A DNA stretch of 64,000 bases from Ypsolopha sequella. Its lineage: Eukaryota > Arthropoda > Insecta > Lepidoptera > Ypsolophidae. How positions within the stretch are numbered: the first letter of the stretch is position 1; every line of letters starts with the position of its first letter. Below, one piece after another: positions 20,768 through 31,339 of this stretch. The notes beneath the pieces were generated by a model. The model was not told the origin of the DNA. It worked only from the letters and a program-made list of their open reading frames with translations, and ran no database searches. The position numbers were made by a program, and so were the translations under genes. Location: contig OW204004.1 in assembly GCA_934047225.1 (NCBI GenBank), forward strand, positions 5,646,401 through 5,710,400, given 5' to 3'.

Positions 20768-21799
20768 TGATCACAGTATGAATTTGGTTACTATAGTCAA
20801 ACCTCGCGCCAAATACGAACCATCACTTTCGAAAACTGCTATTGTTTACGACATTTCACCGAATCAATGCGCGGTTTTCTCGCAAATCAAACTATGAATT
20901 TTCATGTAGGGCTCGAAAGTTGGCGTTTTATTACTTCATTTTAAGTTTGTGAACGTGACTTTACGTTCGCATCTTCAATTTAGGGTTTCTAGTTCATGGC
21001 CCGAAAAGGTGAAACATGTTTTTGTAATATGCTCTTTTCATTGTCACCTAGAACAAGATACCAAAGAAGTTATTGACAAGGGATTCAGAATTTGTCTGGA
21101 GTAAGGTACGGTCGTGCCCCGTGTTTTTTTGTAATTTAACAACAGGTTGAAAGTAGCCGGATCAATTTCTCTTAATTTATCTTTTTCTTTTAATTTATCA
21201 TAATAGCCATTTCTATATTTTTAACCGACTTCAAAAAGGAGGCGGTTCTCAATTCGACTGTATGTTTTTTTTTTTTTTCTATCACTATTGTGTGGCTGAC
21301 CAAATTCTATACCTTGTTCATTAATTTAAGGCTTGCAGGTTAACCTCTTTGTTTTCCATTATATGTCCATAAATGTTACGGCTTCCCTTGTCTGGGTTAA
21401 AAAAACAAAAATTACAAAAATTACAGTGACGCTACATTTATTCAAAACTTCAGTTGGGCTTCGTACCAAACTGTCCATATAGTGCATCAGTTTGTTGCGA
21501 TTTGTTGGGTCCGTTTTGTCAAAGCGAATAGACGCGCGTCATGTATAGAAACATATCGGAACAGTTTTGACGTGAATTTCTTCAGTTGTATTTTGGAACG
21601 ACCTTTTCTACGTACCCAGTTTTGAATACGGAAATCACGGCCGTAAAGCTCAAATTTCACACCTAAACTACATTGTTGTCACTTAAATTAAAACTTGCAA
21701 AAATTTTCCGAAAAATGTTTAATACGATTGACAGCTGTCAAATAGACATTGCTTCAGTCGCATGAAGTCGCATCAGCTCATGGGCAGAAGCGGTTCGTG
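20768..21799. other. No gene; one short repeat fragment
   Basis: Around 21,221-21,275 the words taaccgacttcaaaaaggag and gcggttctcaattcgactgt are a well-known moth repeat fragment. Otherwise no recognised features. Confidence 0.5.
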
Positions 21800-22068
21800 C
21801 AGTGGCGGCGTTAGGGTAGGGCGTGGTTGGGCGACCGCCCAGGGCGCCAGACATCAAGGGGCGCAAGCGCCCCCTCGTCAGTATGGATCACGGAATGGCG
21901 CGGTAAAATTTTGTTAAATTATGTTAAAATAATTGGTCATGATTGAAGATTGAAATAAACTTTCCCATGTTTTTTTTTTCCTTTTTTGCACATGAATAAT
22001 TTAGGAAACAGATAGGGGGCGCCGTAGAATTCTCGCCCAGGGCGCCGTTAATGCTAAAACCGGCACTG
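21800..22068. mobile_element. hAT-type MITE with perfect 8-bp TSD
   Basis: The ends are CAGTGGCGGCGTTAG and, inverted, CAGTGCCGGTTTTAGC. The TSD GGTTCGTG is present at 21,792-21,799 and 22,069-22,076 without mismatch. Subterminal gcccagggcgcc is repeated on both sides. Terminal CAGTG and an 8-bp TSD place it with hAT elements. Confidence 0.9.
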
Positions 22069-22134
22069 GGTTCGTGCAGTTTGATGCGATGTTTGCATTT
22101 GTTATTTCGTTAGTAAATAAATCGCATTAAGGCG

Positions 22135-22560
22135 ATATACGAAAAAAATACGGGTGTTTCTTTTCTGTGTATTTCATGAAATACACGGAAAATTTTAATA
22201 AATTTCTGATATATGCATTTTGACTATATAATCTAGGGTTTTGAAATTGGAAAACATGTTTGGATAAATTTTCCTCGATAGAAATAATTGTTGAAATGAG
22301 GTCTTCAAACACACTATTTCTCCTCGTTTGACGAATAGGAACCATATACCTACAGAACTCAAACATATTTTATTAGGTGTGTTTGCAACAATATCTAGAG
22401 ATTTGATATTTGAAATTTTGCTAGCTATTTTAGTTTTTTAATAAAAATATAAAACCAACTTTTTTCCTTTTGCCCTGAATTTGCCCCTCTCGCACTGCGC
22501 CATTTTTCGCTTGGAGTGATAGTGACAAAAATAAAATTCGCATAGTCTCTTAATTATGAG
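22135..22560. mobile_element. ~420-bp interspersed repeat, copy 2
   Basis: Near-identical to 14,813-15,235 across its length with small indels. The minus-strand 79-codon frame shares residues (QTRR, EDLIS, ISIE) with a plus-strand frame at 48,435-48,695, reflecting DNA-level homology of the repeat copies. Confidence 0.8.
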
Positions 22561-22715
22561 CAAATTGGACCAATTTTGGAACAAACCCTTGGTATTTTAT
22601 CTTTACAACTTCACAACGCGATTGACGGAACAAGTGTAGCATACCAGACGTACTTGTCAAGACTCTTTTCCGTCACAGACGGAAACCTGCAATAAGTCGT
22701 AAGGTCTATAGTCCT

Positions 22716-23075
22716 GCGGCTGACAACACTTCTGTGTGCATACCGGCGTACAGAGATTTTCTCTTCTGAACTCATTACTAGGATGTATAAGAAGCAAAAA
22801 AAACTTGGGTGGATGATCCCTACCCCCCACGTTTTCCCAGAATGACGTCATTCAAGATGGCCGCCATTACTCCGCTACCGTTCTGTTAAAGTAAGCGTTT
22901 TTTGCGAAAACGGTAAGTTTTATTGAAAATTTTTTCTGGCAAAAAAGTTTGGCATGAAATTATCGACAAGTTTGTTTATTAACATTTTTTTGATAATTCA
23001 AAGTTATAGTCTAAAAAATGTATCTTTTTGTATCGAAATGACGAAATATTCTCTTTGATAAAAATTTAACACAAA
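22716..23075 (+). repeat. Left terminal inverted repeat of the Academ-like element
   Basis: Pairs with 25,490-25,849. It includes tgacgtcattcaagatggcc and the poly-A stretch aagaagcaaaaaaaacttgg. Near-identity of the outer half shows the arms diverged less than the enclosed gene would suggest. Confidence 0.9.
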
Positions 23076-23396
23076 CGCCCTTGAAAATTGGAAAAATGTT
23101 TTTATTAAGACTCGTTTGAGCCGACATACATACCTAATTATTATTAATAATGGCTTTATAGCTCACGTATACGTATATATATATATACATATTTAATACA
23201 GTATGCACATTTGCCTTTGCCCAGCAGTGGCAAAAAAGGAGCTAAATACTTTTCAAAATGCACAATTCCAATCTAGAGTGCGGCCACGACTTCCTTCTCG
23301 TGGATTAAGGATATAAACAGTCCGTTGTACATGTAAGAAAAGGCATTTTCAATCAAACAGTTTACACCTTGTTTCATCCTCTTATATTGATTGGGA

Positions 23397-25100
23397 TTAG
23401 ATTGAGAATGGGTTTCTGCAATTAACTTGATCTCTGTCTACACTGTTGCATTTGCAAAACAAACGACATGGAATTTCCGCATCTCTGCACACACAACTTG
23501 ATGTCGCGCACTTAATACACGTACATGCCCCAATGAAGTCGTCTGGTAACAGATATCCTTACAAATGATGTCCTTTCAAATCCGAACTCAAGTGGATCCA
23601 GTGTTTCTTGCGCTTCATCGAGGCAGTGTATCATCAAATGGGTGTGGAAGAAAGCACGAAGAAGGTGGCCCTGTGCACTGGAACTTGTTGGCGGTAAGTT
23701 ATCAAAGGATACATTTTTCCCATGGAGGTACTTCCAAAGCCGGAACTCATCAAGGGTCTTGCAAGACGAGCCTTTCTTTAACAATTTCACTAAGTACTCT
23801 TCGGCAAGTGCCAAGATTTTGTCGTGAGCTGGAGATAGCGGTGACGAACCAAACTCTTTCAAATAATGCTCAGGGTTACAGCCAATTGCAGCTTTTTTTG
23901 TTCCGAGCTTGCTCGTATAGTCACCACCAGAAAGAGCCTGAAGTGCTGGTAGTACATGGCACATATCTTTTCCGACATTTTCAGCTAACATGTGAATAGG
24001 TATAAGTCTTGTTGTATCACCAACCCCAGTTCTCATTCACATTTCGTTTACTCTTAGGGAGTGAAAACTTTTCCAGTGAAATAGTGCCAGGACTAATACG
24101 TCAGTATCAGCACTTACTAGTACAATTTTTTTAAACCCTTTCCTTGCCGCATTCTCTGCATGAATCATAATTCGGTAATCTGCTTCTTCTATCATAAATT
24201 TGTCCATGGCAAGTATTGGTTTTGCAACAGACATCCAATAAAAACCTTTGTCATGTGAAATGAGGCCATTATCAATACAAGATTTTCAAATTGTTTGCTA
24301 CGACTTAGTTGAATTTCTCTTGCAATACAGTAGACGCTCTCATCGCAAGCTACAGCAAGGTTTTTCTGGTTCAAAGCCATGAGCAGTTTATTTAAGTTAC
24401 AAAGTACTGTGTAAACAGTCTCATATTTTGTTACTGAATGTGGTAAAATTGGCAAGTATCTTACACCTTTAGTGTTAAGTTTTCACGGGAAACAAATGAG
24501 TTAAAAGCACTCCAAGATGGTGAGGGCTGCTCTAGTTGTAGATTAGTCATCATTGTTACAGTTGTGCAATGTCCAATCCTTGATAATTCCCAGAGGTGAT
24601 CTTTTTTATAATAGCTCTTCAATTCGTTTTCATTCATAAAATATAAATCAGTGTCTACTTTGTAGTCATCGCTTAGACCTGGTCGCTTTGCAGGCTTAAT
24701 GTAGGGCTGTAAATTCTGGCATGGCAATGTGCTCTGCAACCTCTTTTGTGTTTTATCAACATCACATTCTGAAATACGAGGCTTTTCTATAGAGGCTGTG
24801 GCCTTGTCTTGAAAGAGTACACACACCGTATTATGTGTACTCCCAAGGCCAGAAAATGTTGCTTCAATATGATCAAAATTGTAAAATGCACTAATAGTGT
24901 ACATATCTGGACTAAAGTGGCTAGGAAGAGGAACATACAGCTAACTGAGCAAGGGCACTGTGATGACGTAAAACATCGTCATAACCAACACAAAGTCCCA
25001 AGTGGTTAAAACTTGTAATAAGAGTTTGGCATCCGTGGCATCCATGGACGTAAGATCGGATTTTCTTTGAGCACTTTGTAGGTAGAGCATCGAAGTAGAG
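23397..25100 (-). pseudogene. Decayed Academ-like transposase (XPG-like nuclease, Cys-rich end)
   Basis: Read on the minus strand, five homologous-looking segments follow one another. Segment A (25,100 to about 24,937) has GCHGCQTLITSFNHLGLCVGY-like text. B (24,904-24,461) has NFDHIEATFSGLGSTHNTV. C (24,455-24,192) has VACDESVYCIAREIQL and ends in FHMTKVFIG. D (24,234-24,037) has EEADYRIMIHAE and SADTDVLVLAL. E (24,036-23,512) has ALQALSGGDYTSKLGTKKA and FGFE. A Cys-rich tail (about 23,575-23,397) has CTCIKCATSSCVCR then PCRLFCKC. E(E)AD, SADTD and GGDY-TSKLGTKKA line up with the acidic motifs and H2TH-type turn of XPG/FEN nucleases, where GGDY is usually GCDY. Damage: frameshifts A/B, B/C and E/tail, an apparent internal deletion C/D, a TGA at 24,037-24,039 joining D to E, and a lost N-terminus. 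It is not functional. Confidence 0.75.
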
Positions 25101-25104
25101 TTAT

Positions 25105-25470
25105 TGCAGTGAAAATGCGTTCCTTACGGAGTATGTGGTTAGACATTGAACGATAGAGTTCAAAAACATATTGTTGCGGCCTGAAAAGAGATGTAGTGAC
25201 TAGAATTGGAAAAGGAATGCTTTTTTGGTTTAGGCATGAAGAAAGTATGAATAAAAGTAGTGTAACGAAAGAAATTACTGGTGTGCAAGTGGAAAGTAAA
25301 GCTCGACCTGGCTGCCTACGTATGGCGACATACTGATGAATAAATAACCCGGTATAGAAGTGCTTATATGACTAAATTGGTGGTGGTGGAAGAAGTGAAA
25401 GAGGTGTGTCAGGTTCGTATCAGATAATATGTAGTCTTTGTATACCCTTCTGCAGAGTTACCCCTTACTC
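25105..25470 (+). pseudogene. RTE-like LINE 3' end inserted in the Academ-like element
   Basis: The plus-strand frame reads MRSLRSMW, then GLKRDVVTRIGKGMLFWFRH and ESMNKSSVTKEITGVQVE, with one in-frame TAG and later frameshifts. This resembles the C-terminal region following the reverse transcriptase of lepidopteran RTE-like LINEs (typically ...WFGHVERMN...). It ends with ctttgtatacccttctgcag, equivalent to the 3' ends at 14.7, 47.9 and 59.4 kb. Its 5' boundary coincides with the point where the nuclease gene frame stops, so insertion here probably removed or displaced the gene's N-terminal part. Confidence 0.75.
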
Positions 25471-25489
25471 TTGGGTACTACATAAATAA

Positions 25490-25849
25490 TGTTGTGTTAA
25501 AATTAAGAAATCAAATATTTCATGTCATAAAATATAGAAAAGTGCTTTTTCTAGACTAATGCTTTGAAGTATCAAAAAAATGCTAATAAACAAACTTGTA
25601 GACAATTTCATGCCAAACATTAATGTGTGATTTTTTTTTCGATTAAGATTACCGTTTTTGCAAAAAACGCTTACTTTAACAGAATGGTAGCGGAGTAATG
25701 GCGGCCATCTTGAATGACGTCATTCTGGGAAAACGTGGGGGGTAGGGATCATCCACCCAAGTTTTTTTTGCTTCTTATACATCCTAGTAATGAGTTCAGA
25801 AGAGAAAATCTCTGTACGCCGGTATGCACACAGAAGTGTTGTCAGCCGC
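25490..25849 (-). repeat. Right terminal inverted repeat of the Academ-like element
   Basis: Partner of 22,716-23,075; see that entry. The inner 150 bases retain taataaacaaacttgtagac and ttttaacacaac-type matches, which places the inner boundary near 25,490. Confidence 0.9.
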
Positions 25850-25916
25850 TGGATCACTAATGTTCTTGTGACCTACTTACATCCAGCACAGCATCAGATC
25901 GTCGACATCCATCACC

Positions 25917-26246
25917 TTATCTCCTGTTTGTGGAACGATAATCTGTTGTAGCACGATCGGCTGTACATTCTTTATTGTGTTTTGGATTAAGAATTTCCGA
26001 GTAGTCATTAAAGAGGTGTGCTAATGACATATTGACAAGAGCAGGGTTCCTGAACTTCAACTTGAGTTCTGCAACCAATTTTGGTATTTGTGCAGTCGCT
26101 ATGAAAATATGCCTGATATTATTTGATATAAAAATAGGGACATTTATAAAACCTTGGTAATCAGAGAGTATGCTAACAACTAATTTGTGGTAGTTGTTTG
26201 TGTGAAAATGTTTGTAAAGTAACGTTGTTTTTGCAGAATCGTTCAT
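25917..26246 (-). CDS. Unrecognised 109-codon open frame
   Basis: This ATG-started frame lies just outside the Academ-like element and is the longest unassigned frame of the neighbourhood. The product is rich in N, I, L and K, has no signal peptide or recognisable domain and ends TTDYRSTNRR. There is no visible promoter or splice context and no second copy in the window. It may be chance or the relic of a disrupted gene or older element. Confidence 0.15.
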   Translation of the reverse strand: MNDSAKTTLLYKHFHTNNYHKLVVSILSDYQGFINVPIFISNNIRHIFIATAQIPKLVAELKLKFRNPALVNMSLAHLFNDYSEILNPKHNKECTADRATTDYRSTNRR

Positions 26247-26418
26247 TCTTAGAGGACGTTTTTAGCGTTGAAAACGTTGTTTTTGCAAAAATACGTTTTC
26301 ACTGCCCTGTAGCATTTTTTCTAAGGAATATATTCAGTGGTATCAATAACTAAAAGTGACCAAAAGTGTTAGTTACGTTGTTTTTGTAAAAAAACCCTTC
26401 TTTTTTGGTTCATCATCA

Positions 26419-26857
26419 TCATATATATATAAAAAGAGAAGTCCTGACTGACTCACTCATTCACTGACTCATCAACGCACAGCCCAAACCCTTGGACCTA
26501 GAAAACTGAAATTTTGCACAGAGCTTCCTTTTGTAATGTAGACAAGGAATAAGAAAGGATTTTTCAAAATTCCACCTCTAAGGGGGTGAAATGGGGGTCC
26601 AGAGTTTGTATGGGGAAACAAGATTAGTTTGACTATTTTATTCGAGACTTCACAGGAGTACTCCTATCTATAAATGAGTAAACAAGTGTTTCAGGTTTTT
26701 TCAGAATTCAACCCCTAAAAGGGGGAAATGGGGTGACAAAGTTTACCTGGAATCAAATAATTGCACCAAAAACACTCCAAATCAGATTTAAATACGTTCT
26801 ATAAAAAGTACTACACAAAACAAAATTAACGCGGGCGAAGCCGCGGGCAAAAGCTAG
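26419..26857 (+). mobile_element. Complete short Helitron-like (Lep1-type) element
   Basis: The start A|TCATATATATATAAAAAGAG and the end, hairpin gcgggcgaagccgc followed by gggcaaaagCTAG|T, satisfy Helitron rules: 5' TC, 3' CTRR with an upstream hairpin, and insertion between A and T. The interior (cctgactgactcactcattc, gaaactgaaattttgcaca-type words, ggggtgaaatgggg) is typical of non-autonomous lepidopteran copies. No Rep/helicase is encoded and no TSD is expected. Confidence 0.75.
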
Positions 26858-27074
26858 TAATAAATAAAGAAAGAAAAATGAATGAAATCATGCACACTCA
26901 CTCCTGTTTGCTGAAGGAATATGGGTAACGGTCACCATACTGTTATAGTTTATATACTAACCAGACGTAAAGATATGATGAAATAGAATTACATCGCTAA
27001 AATCGATTACGGAAGTATGAAGTGAATGGCTTATGATCCATTGTAATTCTATTTCGGACCGCAGGGAAAGTGTC

Positions 27075-27098
27075 AATTCATTCATTCATTCATTCATG
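27075..27098. repeat. (TTCA)n microsatellite
   Basis: About five units of ttca followed by a mirrored tgaatgag. Confidence 0.8.
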
Positions 27099-27265
27099 AA
27101 TGAGAACGAGATTCTATGAATTATAATAACGCTGTATGGCCTTATTTCATGCGTATTTGTACAACGCTGTTTTAAGGTCTGCCCACAACCTACATTATTT
27201 TAATCTGTCTGGGATATTTGCACTTTTTTTCTAAGTGTATTATTGTCCTATAGTTTTAAAAGGTT

Positions 27266-27479
27266 GATGCGACGGATCACGTTCCTAAACGCAAAACTTA
27301 TGATTGTTTTTCTTATATTGGAATAAAAAGTATTAAATAACACAACTTTGGTAGAAAAGCATAATTGACATCAAACTTTGGTCGGCTACTACCATAAATC
27401 ACATTTACTTAATACCTTCAATTAAAAACTAAGAAAAACAAACATAAGTTTTGCGTTTGGGAACGTGTTCCGTCGCATC
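27266..27479. mobile_element. Foldback MITE with 'gatgcgacgga' ends
   Basis: Left gatgcgacggatcacgttcc and right ggaacgtgttccgtcgcatc are inverted, with arms of about 55 bases continuing through aaacgcaaaacttatgattg / aacataagttttgcgttt. No TSD recognised and no coding capacity. Confidence 0.8.
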
Positions 27480-28221
27480 CATCTTTAAGTGTTTTCTAAC
27501 TGATTATTTAATATTTCTAGTTAACAAGACACATTTTGCATGCCATTTTATGGAAGGACGCATTGGTTTGATACCCAATATTATTTATATTTAAGAAAAA
27601 GTTTTTGTGAAATTTGTCTTACGACCAGTTGCAGAAAAGACTTTTAAGTTTATTGAAACTTTAAAATGAATACTGTCACTTTCTTTGTCAAAAACAATGT
27701 AAGGGATGGCATACATTTTTAACGTTCATTAAACTTTTGCATACAAAAACCGTTTTTTTTTGGGATGTGTCTCGTTTCAAAATCGCTCGAGCGGTTAATA
27801 AAGTATATTTAACCTCAAGGAACAATCCCTCAAGGCTGTCTCCTGTCAGGATAGGAACCAAGAGGGGCACGGAAGCGGCGCCTACGCATCCAGCACGCGA
27901 TATAATTGATTAACTGACCGTCCCCCATGATGTATGTAGACGATATCATGGTGATTAATGCTAGACGGATTTTGTATGAAATCTTGGTATGAAGCTTTTG
28001 CTAGTGCTTTCATCCTGGCAAAACCTGCATAACGCAACAAAAACGATATTTTGTTCTTTCACATTTTTTACCCAAATAAATCTAAAATACTGTTTCATAC
28101 ATAATACTATCGATTCATCGATTCATACTTGGTTTTAGGATTACATCCTGCAACCTAAGACTTTGATATCTTTATTTTATTTTATTTAGTTTTATTCAAA
28201 TATCAAATTAATTACGCACTT
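27480..28221. other. No gene recognised
   Basis: AT-rich spacer. A 60-codon frame at 27,688-27,870 has no recognisable features. An (attt)n tract near 28,160-28,190 may be a retroelement tail. Confidence 0.45.
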
Positions 28222-28690
28222 TTTAGGGTTCCGTATTACATAGAAGGTACAAAATGAACTTTTATTGTAAGACTCCGTTGTCCGTCCGTCCGTATAATTT
28301 TAGCATAGTTAAACATAAAGACTTGGAAACGGTGTAAAATTTCATTGTTCAAATTTTTCAAATAAAAATGAGAGAAAAAGAAATAAAAAGATCCTAAAAA
28401 TACAATATGGGTATCAAATTGTAGACATTAAAGAGCTGATTGTAAAAATATATATTTTAACTATATTTTAATTATAAAATATACGGCCCCCCCATTATCT
28501 CTACAACTGGTGGACCGAAAAATAAGAAAAAATCATGATAATATGTGCTTACAGGAAAAAAAAAGATTACAGGAAAAGTTATAGCGGTTGAGAAATTCAC
28601 GAAACCAAAATGAAAAATTCTGCATTTTTCATCCACGACACGGAATCCTAGGTACGCGTGTCTGATTTTCACTTGACCGGTTTTTATTTT
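28222..28690 (-). mobile_element. 'tgcgagt' repeat, full-length copy
   Basis: On the minus strand it starts aaaaaccggtcaagtgaaaa, contains ctaggattccgtgtcgtgg near the start and ends with acggacggacggacaacgga and tacggaaccctaaaaag. It supplies the complete order of blocks for the partial copy at 19,862-20,505. Confidence 0.8.
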
Positions 28691-28984
28691 ATTTGAATCA
28701 TACGTGAGAGGGTTAAGTACCAAAATAATTCAATTATAGACCACCCAAGCCGTATCCAACTCAACTTCAACCAAACACTTATTCGCTGTTTTAATACAAA
28801 CTGAACCTTATTTTTCTTAGAATACGGTTGTAAACAGGTGTATAAAGCATTTGCCAGTATGTGTTGCATAGTGATTAAACGTCACTGCTGATAGCATTAT
28901 CGGGTAGCACAGATTTACATGCGCCTGACTACGCGGTTCTTGAGACAAGCGAGCATATCAATGGATACGAAAGTTGTTGGCATA

Positions 28985-29052
28985 TAAACGGTTCGCATAT
29001 AGTCAACAACAATCACACGTGAGTGTTAAAGCCGCATGTAATAATAATTTTG
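28985..29052 (+). mobile_element. Fragment of the 55.7-kb MITE family
   Basis: Contains atatagtcaacaacaatcac and gtgttaaagccgcatgtaat, the right half of the family. Confidence 0.65.
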
Positions 29053-29164
29053 ATACGAAAATTGTATACAATATTTTTTTTTTACTTATAGCAATAAGTT
29101 CAATGACTTTATATCAAGACGGTTGGGCAATATGAGTTAAAAACCAAGGTACCGAAATGTATCG

Positions 29165-29623
29165 GTGATCAGTTACTTTCTTGCAACTTTATTTGGAGAA
29201 CGGGAGCATAGTGACCGTATAAACACAAAATCTTTCTTGAAATTCTTCTTTAATATCTTCATAATTAACTGACCGGGGGGAAGTGCACAATATTCACGAT
29301 TGCTGAGAATCAGTACGGTGATCAGTTACTTTCTTGCTACTTTATTAGGAGAACGGGAGCATAGTGAACGCATAAACACAAAATCTTTCTTGAAATTCTT
29401 CTTTAATATCTTCATAATTAACTGACCGGGGGGAAGTGCACAATATTCACGATTGCTGAGAATCAGTACGGTGATCAGTTACTTTCTTGCTACTTTATTA
29501 GGAGAACGGGAGCATAGTGAACGCATAAACACAAAATCTTTCTTGAAATTCTTCTTTAATATCTTCATAATTAACTGACCGGGGGGAAGTGCACAATATT
29601 CACGATTGCCGAGAATCAGTGAC
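29165..29623. repeat. 153-bp tandem repeat, three copies
   Basis: gtgatcagttactttcttgc starts at 29,165, 29,318 and 29,471, an exact 153-bp period. Copies 2 and 3 are nearly identical; copy 1 differs at a few positions (gtgaccgtat for gtgaacgcat). Each unit includes aactgaccggggggaagtgc and ends cgattgctgagaatcag. It has no coding frame through the array. Confidence 0.95.
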
Positions 29624-30619
29624 TCATAGCCCCCGCCACGAATTTAGAATTTAGAATCTTCATAATGCGCAATCAGGTATGTTCCCTCAATTGTTAATTC
29701 ACTCTATTCTGATCTATGTTGCCTAATGTCCTCGAATCGTTCAAGGTAAGTATACACAAGTGTATATTGTACGACATGGTATTGTATTGGATGTCTATAC
29801 AAACAATGTTGTTCTTGACGCAAGACTCAAAGAAACCGTTGATAAACGACACGAAATAGTTGGTAAAAGAAGTGTAAAATTCAACACAAAAGCAAATTTT
29901 ATACCGCTCTTCATTTTCATTGCAAGTTTATTGTAGGTTAACAATAACATCAATGACTTCTTGTCTACAACACACAAACTGGTTGCTAAGAGAAGTTTTA
30001 TTTAACTTATTGCAATAATCTACGTACTGCATTTTAAAGGGTTTATTGCATTCTATAACTATAAGAGCCAGTTTCTGCATTAAGAAAATCTTTCGAAGCG
30101 ATACCTAAGCGACAAATCAGCCAATCACAGCATTGCATTTCATATGAAATTAGTGGTTAGTCATCTTTACGAAAATTGCATTAAAATGTCTACTACCTTC
30201 TATTATTTTACAGTCTAAAACCAAAATGGTTGCAGGAAGTTACCAGTTCCTAACTCCAGTCTCCAAACCACAATACAAAAGCCATAAAATGTATGTAAAC
30301 TCTTCAAAGATTCTCAACATTGACTATCAAACACCTTCCTACTAAAACCTCGAGTACCGCTATAAACAAAAGAAACATCAGTGACAAATTCAACAAGACT
30401 CACGTTGAGGTAGGTCGAAGCCCTACCAATATCCTTTGACCCGTATTCACCAACTAGTGTGATATCTCCTGATCTCTAATCGCGGGTCTTGACTGGGTGG
30501 TTGCCCTGTATTTGCTCGTATCTACTACCTATCATAAAACGTAATTGCCTTGTCGTATAGCACCTTAGTCTTCTTCATCATTTTATGTAGATATGCATGT
30601 TTGTACGGTCAGCAATGTC
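29624..30619. other. No gene recognised
   Basis: No element ends or coding region recognised. A motif cctcgagtaccgctataaac near 30,347 resembles the reverse complement of 10.66 kb. Confidence 0.45.
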
Positions 30620-30732
30620 TCTTTATTACCGTCAGTTTCGTTCTTTGTAGATTTGTAAAATATGTTAATTATAAGATTGTTTTTCTAATACAATGTAAAT
30701 TGTTTGAAGAATAAATAAACTGAAACTGAAAC
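30620..30732 (+). mobile_element. LINE 3' tail
   Basis: The sequence ends gaataaataaactgaaactg and aaac, a polyadenylation-like word followed by short tandem repeats, as at the 3' ends of Jockey/CR1-type LINEs. No coding sequence remains. Confidence 0.4.
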
Positions 30733-31234
30733 TTTTAACTCTTGACGTAAAGATTTGAAACAGATTGGCAAGCATGTTTGTTTGTGTATCGTCAACACTG
30801 TCTTTGTTTCTTGAAATTTAGTAATGAGAACCCGATGTTGTGTGTATGACGTGGTCTGTGACATATAAACAGTGAAAATTATGTAAGGAGGAATGGTTTC
30901 ACTTTCACTGATGAAAAATTACATAATTTATGGGTATGAGATAATTGATAATGTTTACTGATGTGATGCCAATGCTTATATTTTTCAATTATAAAAATAA
31001 GAGATGAGTGTTCATAATTAACTCTTTTTTATAAAATTTTACATCTCGTATTACCATCTCCACTTGTTTTTTATAAGATCTTACCAAAATAAGCCTACTT
31101 TATGTTGAGATCTGGTAAATTTATTCATACTAACCCGTTCAGTTATAATTTTCGATAACAATTGGTATAGAGAACGTTCGTGCCTTGTGAAATTGACAAC
31201 AAATGTGATGACGAGTTAATTCTGTTCGATCCAT

Positions 31235-31333
31235 CCATCAGCCTAGTTCGTCCACTGCTGGACATAAGCCTTTCCAGGACTTCGCCACTCCCGGCAGTCA
31301 TCCTGGAAGAATTGCCCATACTCACACACGCTA
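31235..31333 (-). mobile_element. Short copy of the 16.3-kb LINE 3' segment
   Basis: cgtccactgctggacataag and ctttccaggacttcgccact through gaattgccc match 16,340-16,430 almost exactly; the rest of the element is missing. Confidence 0.75.
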
Positions 31334-31339
31334 ATTCTG

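Larger units (their letters stand above)
22716..25849 (-). mobile_element. Academ-like DNA transposon with ~360-bp TIRs
   Basis: The left arm 22,716-about 23,075 is the reverse complement of about 25,490-25,849. The outer 190 bases (gcggctgacaacacttctgt ... gcgttttttgcgaaaacggt) are almost identical, and identity then declines inward. Matching may extend three more bases outward (TCC/GGA). I could not find a convincing target-site duplication. Between the arms lies a decayed minus-strand gene with an XPG/FEN-like nuclease signature and a C-terminal cysteine cluster, plus an RTE LINE stub inserted later. XPG-like nuclease plus Cys-rich module inside long TIRs is the reported architecture of the AcademX branch of Academ transposons. 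The family assignment is inference from remembered hallmarks. Confidence 0.7.

Noticed and set aside
23565..23999. 144-codon plus-strand frame
   Set aside because: It is antisense to the nuclease-like relic, whose minus-strand motifs are far more convincing.
22716..25849. Assignment to hAT, piggyBac or Harbinger
   Set aside because: The TIR sequence, absence of TTAA/TWA/8-bp duplication and the XPG-like rather than DDE-type protein motifs argue against these.
28472..28723. 83-codon minus-strand frame
   Set aside because: It lies within the full-length 'tgcgagt' repeat and contains its translated start.
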